From Methanobacteriota archaeon (GTDB lineage: Archaea > Thermoplasmatota > Poseidoniia > Poseidoniales > Poseidoniaceae): DNA of 8,209 nucleotides. Below the pieces are notes generated by a model. That model was not told the DNA's origin. It did not search any database and saw nothing but the letters and a program-made list of their open reading frames with translations. The stretch is from the NCBI GenBank assembly GCA_002697705.1, contig NZXL01000073.1, positions 1 to 8,209 of the forward strand, written 5' to 3'. Shown here in pieces: positions 1-5,322 of this stretch. The first letter of the stretch is position 1. Every line of letters begins with the position of its first letter. Position numbers and translations under genes: made by a program.

Positions 1-140
1 CTGCTTTGGCCTTTGATGCTGTGGCCTTGGCTTTTGCTGGGGCTTTCTTAGCTGCTGCTTTGGCCTTTGATGCTGTAGCCTTGGCTTTTGCTGGGGCTTT
101 CTTAGCTGCTGCTTTGGCCTTTGATGCTGTGGTCTTGGCT
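1..140. repeat. 54-bp in-frame tandem repeat encoding an 18-residue Lys/Ala unit
   Basis: The word gctttggcctttgatgctgt recurs at 3, 57 and 111, an exact period of 54 bp. The first two full units differ by a single base (gtggcc versus gtagcc). The third copy degrades after about 30 bp, near 140. The array lies in the coding strand of the minus-strand HhH protein and adds 18 residues per unit. It continues past the left edge, so copy number cannot be counted. Near-identity at synonymous positions indicates recent duplication or homogenisation. Confidence 0.93.
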
Positions 141-355
141 GCTGATTTTGCCTTGTCTGCATTCTTTGCAGCAGTAGCGATTTTTTTCGCTACTGCAGCT
201 TTAATTCCTGCTTTAATCAGTTTTGTTGCACCTGCTGAAGCAACTTTAGATACTGTATCTAGTTTAGCATCTACTAATTTCTTAGCAGTGGCTGCTCCTA
301 CTCCTGGTAGTGCAGTCAATTTCTCTATCTTGGAAGCCTTTGTCTGTGAAGCCAT
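1..355 (-). CDS. Helix-hairpin-helix DNA-binding protein with histone H1-like Lys/Ala tail (3' end outside window)
   Basis: Translating the minus strand from ATG at 355-353 gives 118 residues with no stop before the left edge. Residues 10-40 contain a helix-hairpin-helix signature (LPGVGAATAKKLV at 16-28), followed by a second basic helical stretch at 44-64, so this looks like an HhH DNA-binding domain. From about residue 65 the protein is almost only Ala, Lys, Ser, Thr and Pro, built from an 18-residue unit (ASKAKAAAKKAPAKAKAT) that resembles the tails of histone H1 and bacterial H1-like proteins. HhH domains bind the DNA backbone without sequence specificity, and Lys/Ala tails neutralise and compact DNA. 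The inferred role is an abundant nucleoid-associated protein. The start is supported by GGTGGA 4 nt upstream and a TATA/BRE element about 50 nt upstream. The total length is unknown because the tail is cut. The domain reading is firm in kind, but the cellular role is inferred. Confidence 0.82.
   Translation of the reverse strand, partial: MASQTKASKIEKLTALPGVGAATAKKLVDAKLDTVSKVASAGATKLIKAGIKAAVAKKIATAAKNADKAKSAAKTTASKAKAAAKKAPAKAKATASKAKAAAKKAPAKAKATASKAKA
171..196. repeat. Perfect 10-bp inverted repeat with 6-nt T/A loop
   Basis: GCAGTAGCGA at 171-180 is the exact reverse complement of TCGCTACTGC at 187-196, with a loop of six T on the plus strand (six A in the minus-strand mRNA). It lies inside the HhH gene and encodes the A-V-A-K-K-I-A-T-A stretch at the junction between the HhH domain and the repeat tail. 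As RNA it would form a strong hairpin within the coding sequence. Confidence 0.75.
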
Positions 356-387
356 ACTATCCACCTATTACATGCAAGAAGGCTTCC
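332..387 (-). promoter_or_regulatory. 9-bp inverted repeat bracketing the start of the HhH gene
   Basis: GGAAGCCTT at 332-340 is the exact reverse complement of AAGGCTTCC at 379-387. In the minus-strand transcript the 5' arm lies in the leader and the 3' arm covers codons 6-8, so the SD (365-360) and start codon (355-353) would sit in a loop of about 38 nt. The arm can alternatively pair 6 bp with GGCTTC at 353-348, overlapping the start codon. Whether the full 5' arm is transcribed depends on the true start site, predicted near 383-388. Confidence 0.45.
360..365 (-). promoter_or_regulatory. Shine-Dalgarno site of the HhH gene
   Basis: The minus strand reads GGTGGA here, complementary to the archaeal 16S rRNA 3' end, with 4 nt before the ATG at 355. 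It fixes that start codon. Confidence 0.6.
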
Positions 388-405
388 TTTCTTGAACTCT
401 TCCAC

Positions 406-420
406 TATATTTATTCCCCA
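406..420 (-). promoter_or_regulatory. BRE/TATA promoter element of the HhH gene, possibly shared with the divergent gene
   Basis: The minus strand reads TGGGGAATAAATATA: a purine-rich BRE-like block followed by a TATA box. The box centre near 410 predicts a minus-strand transcript start near 383-385, giving a leader of about 30 nt that contains the SD. The same AT block reads TATATTTAT on the plus strand and would place a divergent start near 436, at the plus-strand gene beginning at 445. Only the minus orientation has a good BRE. Confidence 0.55.
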
Positions 421-433
421 AGTAGGTGGATTG

Positions 434-448
434 ATGAAGATTGAATGA
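434..448 (+). other. Possible 4-codon leader ORF (MKIE) overlapping the next start
   Basis: ATG at 434 follows GGTGG (425-429) by 4 nt and reads ATG AAG ATT GAA TGA. Its stop overlaps the ATG at 445 as ATGA. It could be a translational-coupling leader, an accidental SD/ATG pair, or the trace of a small indel. An SD this good before a four-codon frame is unusual, but translation is unproven. Confidence 0.25.
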
Positions 449-1386
449 TACCCCGAATCATGGCGGCAGAAGACATGGGTCAAACCTCGATTCTTGTTTG
501 CCAGGTGCGAAGTGCAAAAGCTGAACACAAAATGGATGAAACTAATTTTCTTCTACGTACCAAGCACTTCCCTTCCGCTAGCAAAGTGGTCTATCTTGGT
601 AATGTGACAAGCACCCTTATTTCTCTTTTAGAAAATCCTGAAACACCTATATTCACAGTGGCACCATCATACAATGAGCAGAAATGGTCTTTAGAAACCA
701 CTAGTGGTCAAATGAAAATTAAGATCACTTCAGATTCTTACTGGGGTTTGGGGCTTTTCAATTCAGGATATCTAAACACTATCACACTCGAAGGTCCAAT
801 AAACCTTAGAAGCAGGATTGTATATGATTTAACCTCTTCACTACCCTACAAACCATGGGAGTTCAAACATCTAAGTTCTGCACGTAAGTGGATAAGTAGG
901 AAATATCCGGATTTAGATGAAAAGAAGAATCAAAATTCTTGGCTAGAACTTATAGATTACTCAACTCAAAGATTCAAAGAAATTATCCAGGTCATGAAAG
1001 AAGCGATTGAAAAGGTATCTCAAAAAGTAAAAATCAATCACTCAACGGAATATTGGAATAAGCAAAAGGCTGGTGTTTCGCTTGCTGCTGCAGAGTTTGA
1101 TTTGGAGTTAGCAAAAGGAGCATTAGCCGATAACAATGCCCCTGCTGTTGAAAGGGCAATTGCTAGAATCGAGGCTTCATTGATAGAAGCGGACCCTGAA
1201 ACTGGAGTTCATGGAAATGAATCACAGGAGGATTTAGAGAAAGAACGGATTGTCATTTCTGAAATTACAATGGATAGCCAGGATAATCCAGAAGTAGACA
1301 TTGATTCGATTAACCAAATTGATTCAGTACCCTTAATAGAAGACATTCCTTTAATCGATTTAACCTTTGAATCTGAACAAGAATAA
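445..1386 (+). CDS. Unrecognised protein with helical middle and acidic C-terminal tail
   Basis: This encodes 313 residues from ATG 445 to TAA 1386. I do not recognise the family. Residues 1-150 look like a mixed alpha/beta domain with several aromatic strands (for example YWGLGLFNSGYL) and no membrane segment or signal peptide. Residues about 165-250 are predicted long helices, possibly a coiled-coil hairpin (EAIEKVSQKV; then EFDLELAKGALADNN). The last 65 or so residues are strongly acidic and probably disordered, with a duplicated hydrophobic-acidic motif (VPLIED / IPLIDL). An in-frame stop at 442-444 makes 445 the most upstream start. ATGs at 460, 475 and 532 are alternatives. There is no well-placed SD for 445, so it may be leaderless from the TATA-like block at 406-414. 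It is divergent from the HhH gene, 89 bp between starts. The ORF is confidently real, its function unknown. Confidence 0.8.
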   Translation: MIPRIMAAEDMGQTSILVCQVRSAKAEHKMDETNFLLRTKHFPSASKVVYLGNVTSTLISLLENPETPIFTVAPSYNEQKWSLETTSGQMKIKITSDSYWGLGLFNSGYLNTITLEGPINLRSRIVYDLTSSLPYKPWEFKHLSSARKWISRKYPDLDEKKNQNSWLELIDYSTQRFKEIIQVMKEAIEKVSQKVKINHSTEYWNKQKAGVSLAAAEFDLELAKGALADNNAPAVERAIARIEASLIEADPETGVHGNESQEDLEKERIVISEITMDSQDNPEVDIDSINQIDSVPLIEDIPLIDLTFESEQE

Positions 1387-1411
1387 TTGATTTTAACATT
1401 ATTCTAGTCCG

Positions 1412-1445
1412 CGTCGCGTTCATAAAGGGGGGGCTACTCGGGAGG
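1412..1445 (+). promoter_or_regulatory. Upstream region of secG: CGTCGCG element, TATA-like stretch, G7 run and SD
   Basis: CGTCGCG (1412-1418) is followed directly by TTCATAAA (1419-1426), a TATA-like stretch, then seven G (1427-1433) and GGAGG at 1441-1445. The SD lies 10 nt before ATG 1456, and only 1 nt before ATG 1447, favouring 1456. If TTCATAAA is the TATA box the transcript would start near 1449, conflicting with use of the SD. An AT-rich block at 1388-1401 is an alternative promoter with a start near 1420. Confidence 0.4.
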
Positions 1446-1455
1446 AATGGTCCAA

Positions 1456-1647
1456 ATGGCATCTAAGAAGAAATCCGATGGAAGTGGAATCCAGCAAGCT
1501 GCTGGTTTGATTAGATATTTCGATGAAGAATCTGAGGATGCATGGAAAATTACACCTTTCCAAGTATACGCTGCATGTATCTTGATTGGAACCTTCTTTT
1601 ACCTTGTAAACCAAGGCGTAGTAAGTGCAATTTGGAACCTCTTTTGA
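1456..1647 (+). CDS. secG: Preprotein translocase subunit Sec61-beta / SecG
   Basis: This 63-residue protein is the small beta subunit of the archaeal SecYEG translocon, which assists export of proteins through SecY. The N-terminus is a flexible Lys/Ser/Gly segment (ASKKKSDGSG) followed by the family's conserved block AAGLIRYFDEES at residues 15-26, which lies on the cytosolic face. A single transmembrane helix follows at about 36-58, ending close to the C-terminus (SAIWNLF). Length and order match archaeal Sec61-beta. ATG 1456 is chosen because GGAGG lies 10 nt upstream and it gives the usual MA-SKKK start. ATG 1447 would add three residues (MVQ) and fits only a leaderless transcript. It lies 69 nt after the acidic-tail gene and converges with the minus-strand gene ending at 1656. 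Confidence 0.93.
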   Translation: MASKKKSDGSGIQQAAGLIRYFDEESEDAWKITPFQVYAACILIGTFFYLVNQGVVSAIWNLF

Positions 1648-1660
1648 TTAAATAATCAAA
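1643..1660. terminator. 18-bp palindrome containing both convergent stop codons
   Basis: TTTGATTA (1643-1650) and TAATCAAA (1653-1660) are exact inverted copies separated by two A. The secG stop (TGA 1645-1647) and the opposing gene's stop (TGA on the minus strand at 1658-1656) are symmetric within it. A 2-nt loop cannot form, so a folded RNA would lose inner pairs and keep only about 6 bp with a loop near 6 nt. T-rich sequence follows on the plus strand (1663-1695). A bidirectional termination role is plausible but the hairpin is weak. Confidence 0.35.
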
Positions 1661-2045
1661 GCGGTTTTATCATAATGATCTTGTTTTCTTTTGTAGCCAT
1701 ACGTTGAGCTACTTGCATTGCTGTTTTCAAGTCTTTAGTTGCGCCAAGGGTTTTTTCCCCTTCAGAGTCGTGAACAATTAATCGATGTGTAAGGTTTTTC
1801 AAAACACCATCTTCGATTCTTTCGAATACCCAATGTTCATTTTCAATTCTAATCATTGCTGGAACATCAACTAGTGGGCCCATCTGGTTACCAGTAACAG
1901 TTGTTCTTGCTTTCAATCCTCTCAAATCTTTGATTGGATTCCAAGTCCTCATACGAACTGGGGCTCTTATCTTTCTTCTATTTTCTACTCCATCTCTAAA
2001 TGCTCTAGTCATTAGGGTCCCATCCCTTGAAGTCATTGACTTCAA
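1656..2045 (-). CDS. Unrecognised small basic protein
   Basis: The reading frame gives 129 residues from TTG 2045, or 126 from ATG 2036, or 118 from ATG 2012. I do not recognise the family. The N-terminal third is basic (RDGVENRRKIRAPVRMRTW), then GLKARTTVTGNQMGPLVDV. The C-terminal half alternates short strands and one helix (WVFERIEDGVLKNL, RLIVHDSEGEK, KTAMQVAQRMATKE, IIMIKPL), suggesting a compact alpha/beta or beta-rich soluble domain. No signal peptide or membrane segment is seen. GGGAG at 2058-2054 lies 8 nt before TTG 2045 and 17 nt before ATG 2036, which favours the TTG start if the transcript has a leader. It follows the membrane-protein gene on the same strand by 61 nt but has its own promoter-like element. 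Its position beside secG does not define a role. Confidence 0.75.
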   Translation of the reverse strand: MKSMTSRDGTLMTRAFRDGVENRRKIRAPVRMRTWNPIKDLRGLKARTTVTGNQMGPLVDVPAMIRIENEHWVFERIEDGVLKNLTHRLIVHDSEGEKTLGATKDLKTAMQVAQRMATKENKIIMIKPL

Positions 2046-2053
2046 ACACAGGT

Positions 2054-2082
2054 CTCCCTATTCACTAATAAGAAGCGCGACG
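2054..2082 (-). promoter_or_regulatory. Promoter-like element with CGTCGCG motif and SD upstream of the 129-residue gene
   Basis: On the minus strand, CGTCGCG (2082-2076) is followed by CTTCTTATTAG, an AT-rich TATA-like stretch centred near 2068, then GGGAG (2058-2054). The order CGTCGCG, TTC, AT-rich block, G-rich SD is the same as upstream of secG. The TATA-like block predicts a start near 2042-2045, so it and the SD may not both be used. Confidence 0.35.
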
Positions 2083-2106
2083 GTTAAGGTGCTTAGAATG
2101 ATGATT

Positions 2107-3504
2107 TCATATCATTTCTACCGATTTCAAATGTTTGATATGAAACTCAATACTCTTGCTAGAAAATAAAACTAATAGCCAACCTACTACAAGGAAACTC
2201 ATAATTGGCCAATCTGTCGAAAACGAAAAAATTAGACAGCCAAGAATCAATCCAAGCAATGGAACTAGCGTTTTAAGAATTGATGGTGATTTTACATCTG
2301 TTTCGATATACCATGGTTGAATGATACTAATTGCTAGTAATATCCAACTCGCGGGCAATAAAAATATTGCAAAGGGAGTAATCATGAAAAGAATACTAGG
2401 GGCAAAAATCAGCGACATTCTAAGCCACCATAATTCTGGCCTAGAGGCTCCGTCAAAGCCAAAATTGGGTAACATAAGGGAAATTGCCATACAAATAACC
2501 ATTCCAATCACCAGCCAAGTAGCCTGTAAAAGGTATCCATTGCCTTGGTCAAAAGGTTCAGCACTTCTAAGATAATACGCCGTAATAAAAAATAGTAAAA
2601 TACAATTTAGTATTAGTTGAAAAGTCAATGATTTGCTCCTCCCTTGACCATGTTGAAGATTGACTTCAATGGATTTAGCAGGGACTGAAATAAAGATTAG
2701 TCCGATAGAATGTGATAAGAAAAATATAACCATAGCAAATGAACCATCCTGAGAAATATTGATCCACCAAGAGTTAGTTGATTGAATAGAATTGGATATT
2801 AAGTATATCATCAATGGTAAAATAAAATACATTTTTAATTTGGTTCTTTTTGATAATATACTGAGCCCTTTATCGGTTCGTGGAATTGTAGTTACTGCGA
2901 ATAGTTCGCTACTAACTAAAATCATTAATCCAGTCATAATTACAAAAATCCAAGAATACTCTCCAGTTGACGAATTTGTTGTTTGTAATGGTAATGAATC
3001 GGGTGAATAATAAGATGATTCGGGGAATAAAATCCAGTATGAAACTAAGGCACATAAAGAAATATACGACATTATTCTAAATTGAACAAGTCTTTTTATT
3101 TCTATACTTGAACTTCGTATACTAGGTAATTTATGGCTAAGTAGGGCAAAAGAAATCAGCCCAAAAAGAATGAATTCTGAAGAGCCGTCTCCGGTAATCA
3201 ATAAACTCAAATCAGAAAATTCAAAGTCTCCGGGGCCAAGTTTTTGAGCGACTTCTAGATAAGATGTGTCCCTCTGCACAATGGTTTTTATCCGATTTAA
3301 TATCATCACGCCAACCACAACTAAAGGCCCAAATCTGTATGTATTTACAATTGCTTTACTCACTGGTTGAGAGAATTTTTGGCTATAAGATTCTATTTTT
3401 GAAGGCATGAGCCATCCTACTAGAAGTAAAAGCAAAATTGGGAAAAGCAATGGCGCAGCATCTCCCAGCATATTCGATTCTAGCGGGCGAAAGCCCTTGA
3501 GCAT
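2107..3504 (-). CDS. Unrecognised polytopic membrane protein (about 13 transmembrane segments)
   Basis: This encodes 465 residues from ATG 3504 (or 454 from ATG 3471) to TGA 2107. About 13 hydrophobic segments can be placed: 15-33, 56-70, 108-125, 143-160, 182-206, 223-240, 255-273, 292-312, 325-345, two in 360-396 and two in 406-445. Loops are short, with a longer polar loop near 162-180 (Ser/Thr-rich, probably outside) and a basic C-terminus (KSIEFHIKHLK). No ATP-binding motif, heme or metal ligands, or transporter signature is recognisable, so the substrate is unknown. A transporter, a flippase-like protein or a structural membrane protein are all possible. Neither start has an SD. ATG 3504 gives the full frame and ATG 3471 starts just before the first helix. 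The gene is divergent from the tRNA methyltransferase, with 38 bp between starts. Confidence 0.82.
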   Translation of the reverse strand: MLKGFRPLESNMLGDAAPLLFPILLLLLVGWLMPSKIESYSQKFSQPVSKAIVNTYRFGPLVVVGVMILNRIKTIVQRDTSYLEVAQKLGPGDFEFSDLSLLITGDGSSEFILFGLISFALLSHKLPSIRSSSIEIKRLVQFRIMSYISLCALVSYWILFPESSYYSPDSLPLQTTNSSTGEYSWIFVIMTGLMILVSSELFAVTTIPRTDKGLSILSKRTKLKMYFILPLMIYLISNSIQSTNSWWINISQDGSFAMVIFFLSHSIGLIFISVPAKSIEVNLQHGQGRSKSLTFQLILNCILLFFITAYYLRSAEPFDQGNGYLLQATWLVIGMVICMAISLMLPNFGFDGASRPELWWLRMSLIFAPSILFMITPFAIFLLPASWILLAISIIQPWYIETDVKSPSILKTLVPLLGLILGCLIFSFSTDWPIMSFLVVGWLLVLFSSKSIEFHIKHLKSVEMI

Positions 3505-3542
3505 GGCGGAAGCAAGATAGAGAAGATAGCAGACCGACAGTC
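3505..3542. promoter_or_regulatory. Short divergent intergenic region with AAGATAG direct repeat
   Basis: Only 38 bp separate the starts of the divergent genes. AAGATAG occurs at 3514-3520 and 3523-3529 (9-bp period). The left copy is centred 26 bp before ATG 3543, the distance expected of a TATA-like box for a leaderless transcript. No canonical TATA box or SD is present. The pair may be weak divergent promoters or a small operator. Confidence 0.3.
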
Positions 3543-5321
3543 ATGGCCAATGCTGGTTGGGAGGAAGAAGACCTCGATGAAATATCGAGAGATTCATGCT
3601 TGACCAAATTGGCTCTAGAACTAGGATTGGAACTAGAACCATGGATAAATACAACGACGTCACCTCTTCCTGAAACACTTAGAGTCACAACATCTCGTAA
3701 AGATAGAGATTGGACTATTTCGGAATTAGAAAAGATGGGCGCTAAGCCTATTGCTTGGATGCCTAACAATAGTGCTTGGCAAATGCCATTTACCAGAGGT
3801 AAAGTTCCAGAAGGATACAGTAAGAGAATTTTAACAATATTACATGATTCAGGACGAATCACTCGTCAAGAGGCTGCAAGTATGTTACCTGTAGAATTAC
3901 TCAACCCAAAAGATGGTGAAATGATTCTAGACCTTTGTGCTGCACCAGGTTCAAAAACTACTCAACTTGCAGAAAAAATATTTCCTGAAGGTTTTGTAAT
4001 CGCTAATGAGCCAGTTTCCGGGAGAGCAAATATGCTAATTTCAAATCGAGCAAGACTCGCACTACCAAATATTTTGATAAACCAACAAGATGGTAGGCAT
4101 ATTGGTCGAATTCCCCCGCCAGGATTTGACGCTGTTATTACCGATGTCCCATGTACAGGAACTGCTACAACTCGTAAGAATCGTAAGATTTGGAAGAAAT
4201 GGACTCCTAAGTCTAGTAGAGGATTGTTCGAACTGCAAGTATCAATTGTTGAAAGAGGTGCTAAATTATTGAGACCGGGTGGGAAATTAGTTTATTCAAC
4301 CTGTAGTATTGATCCGTGTGAAAATGAAGCGGTTGTAGCAGAAATTCTTCGCCAATGCCCATGGCTTGAATTGATGGAAATAGATGAAACTCTAGTCGCT
4401 GGACTGGTAATGAAGCCTGGCCTTAGGCAGTGGAATATTCTCGATGAAAGTGGAGAGAGGGTAGATTTAGGAAATGAACTACCAAGACTCCCCAATTTGA
4501 AAATCAAACATTTGTGGTGTGATGATAGAGCTAAATTTGATGTTGAATTTAATTCTGAATTAGAGAAAAATATTTCTCATAACCTTACCAAGTGTCGTAG
4601 GTTGTATCATACTGACAATAATACGGGTGGTTTCTTTGTTGCAATATTTAGACATAAACCCGAATCTACTCCAGAAGGTATTGCTAAGGCTTACATTCCA
4701 AAGCGAAAACCTATTGCTGGTTCAACATGGAAACCAAAACTTATGGAAAGGCCAAGACCAAACCGACATTCGGTTTTCCTAGCTGATGAAGAAACGGTAA
4801 AACAGATTTCACAAGCATATCAAATCGATGCCGAAAAATGGTCTTGGTGGAGCCGTGGGAAGCGACTAAACATTGCACCAAAATCTGTTGCCGATAGATT
4901 ATACAATCGTGTTTGTCCAAATAAAAGGGGCGATTTATGGCCTGAAGGGACTTTTCATCCACTGAAATTAATTCATGTAGGTATGCCTACTTTTGTTAAG
5001 AATAAAGGAACTTGGCGAACAAGACAGGAAGCGATTCCTGCACTGGAATATGACTTGGGCAAGACATGCATCGAAGTCGACAAAGATATTGCGATAAAAA
5101 TGTTAGAAGGTTGGGTTCCAACTGTTGAAGAATTTCAGGAAACACTAGATTTAGAGGATTTGAACGAAGGCCCACTACTATTGACATGTGAACTTAAAGG
5201 TTCAAGTTCTCTTATTTCTGCATGGGCTGGAGTAAGAGTGAGTTTGATGATAAATACACTCGAAAGAGACATACTTAGAGCAAAACTTGGTATAGAGTTT
5301 GAAACCAAAAAGGGTGAATGA
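3543..5321 (+). CDS. trm4: tRNA (cytosine-5-)-methyltransferase, Trm4/NSUN2 type
   Basis: This 592-residue SAM-dependent RNA methyltransferase of the NOL1/NOP2/Sun family makes 5-methylcytosine in RNA, probably at the tRNA variable loop/T-stem positions that are known Trm4 targets. Motif I is LDLCAAPGSKTTQL (from about 129, with D130). Motif IV is DVPCTG with C204 as the release cysteine, and motif VI is YSTCS with C254 as the nucleophile. The 50-residue spacing equals that of the two cysteines in human NSUN2. NSUN2-type marks include GRITRQEAASMLP, PEGFVIAN, RKNRKIWKKW and NTGGFF (360-365). After the catalytic core, about 200 residues (400-592) resemble the NSUN2/yeast Trm4 C-terminal PUA-like region rather than ending as shorter archaeal enzymes do. 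No upstream in-frame start exists before ATG 3543, and no SD is present, so it is probably leaderless. The next gene starts 1 nt after its stop. Confidence 0.93.
   Translation: MANAGWEEEDLDEISRDSCLTKLALELGLELEPWINTTTSPLPETLRVTTSRKDRDWTISELEKMGAKPIAWMPNNSAWQMPFTRGKVPEGYSKRILTILHDSGRITRQEAASMLPVELLNPKDGEMILDLCAAPGSKTTQLAEKIFPEGFVIANEPVSGRANMLISNRARLALPNILINQQDGRHIGRIPPPGFDAVITDVPCTGTATTRKNRKIWKKWTPKSSRGLFELQVSIVERGAKLLRPGGKLVYSTCSIDPCENEAVVAEILRQCPWLELMEIDETLVAGLVMKPGLRQWNILDESGERVDLGNELPRLPNLKIKHLWCDDRAKFDVEFNSELEKNISHNLTKCRRLYHTDNNTGGFFVAIFRHKPESTPEGIAKAYIPKRKPIAGSTWKPKLMERPRPNRHSVFLADEETVKQISQAYQIDAEKWSWWSRGKRLNIAPKSVADRLYNRVCPNKRGDLWPEGTFHPLKLIHVGMPTFVKNKGTWRTRQEAIPALEYDLGKTCIEVDKDIAIKMLEGWVPTVEEFQETLDLEDLNEGPLLLTCELKGSSSLISAWAGVRVSLMINTLERDILRAKLGIEFETKKGE
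5312..5317 (+). promoter_or_regulatory. Shine-Dalgarno site for the type I membrane protein
   Basis: GGGTGA, a canonical archaeal SD core, lies inside the last codons of the methyltransferase gene, 5 nt before ATG 5323. It selects 5323 over the upstream in-frame TTG at 5299 and suggests translational coupling. Confidence 0.7.
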
Positions 5322-5322
5322 T

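Noticed and set aside
1..140. CRISPR-like direct repeats
   Set aside because: The units are contiguous with no unique spacers and stay in frame within a coding sequence, so this is a coding tandem repeat.
6..395. Long Ala/Phe-rich plus-strand reading frame
   Set aside because: It is the antisense shadow of the repeat-coding minus-strand HhH gene. It looks like a hydrophobic protein only because Lys/Ala codons read in reverse give Phe/Leu/Ala, and it has no SD or promoter of its own.
1427..1433. Run of seven G upstream of secG
   Set aside because: It could be regulatory, but homopolymer G runs are a common sequencing or assembly error and one run is not evidence of function.
2321..3010. Two plus-strand frames (2321-2575 and 2792-3010)
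   Set aside because: Both are antisense to the polytopic membrane protein, whose hydrophobic pattern is continuous across them, and neither has a ribosome site or recognisable domain.
3485..3496. GGGC-GAAA-GCCC mini-hairpin with a GNRA loop
   Set aside because: The stem is only 4 bp and lies inside the early codons of the membrane-protein gene. It is too short to support a functional claim.
3383..3862. 159-codon minus-strand reading frame
   Set aside because: It overlaps the start of the methyltransferase gene and of the membrane-protein gene, shows low-complexity Ser-rich composition and no family features. It is a shadow.
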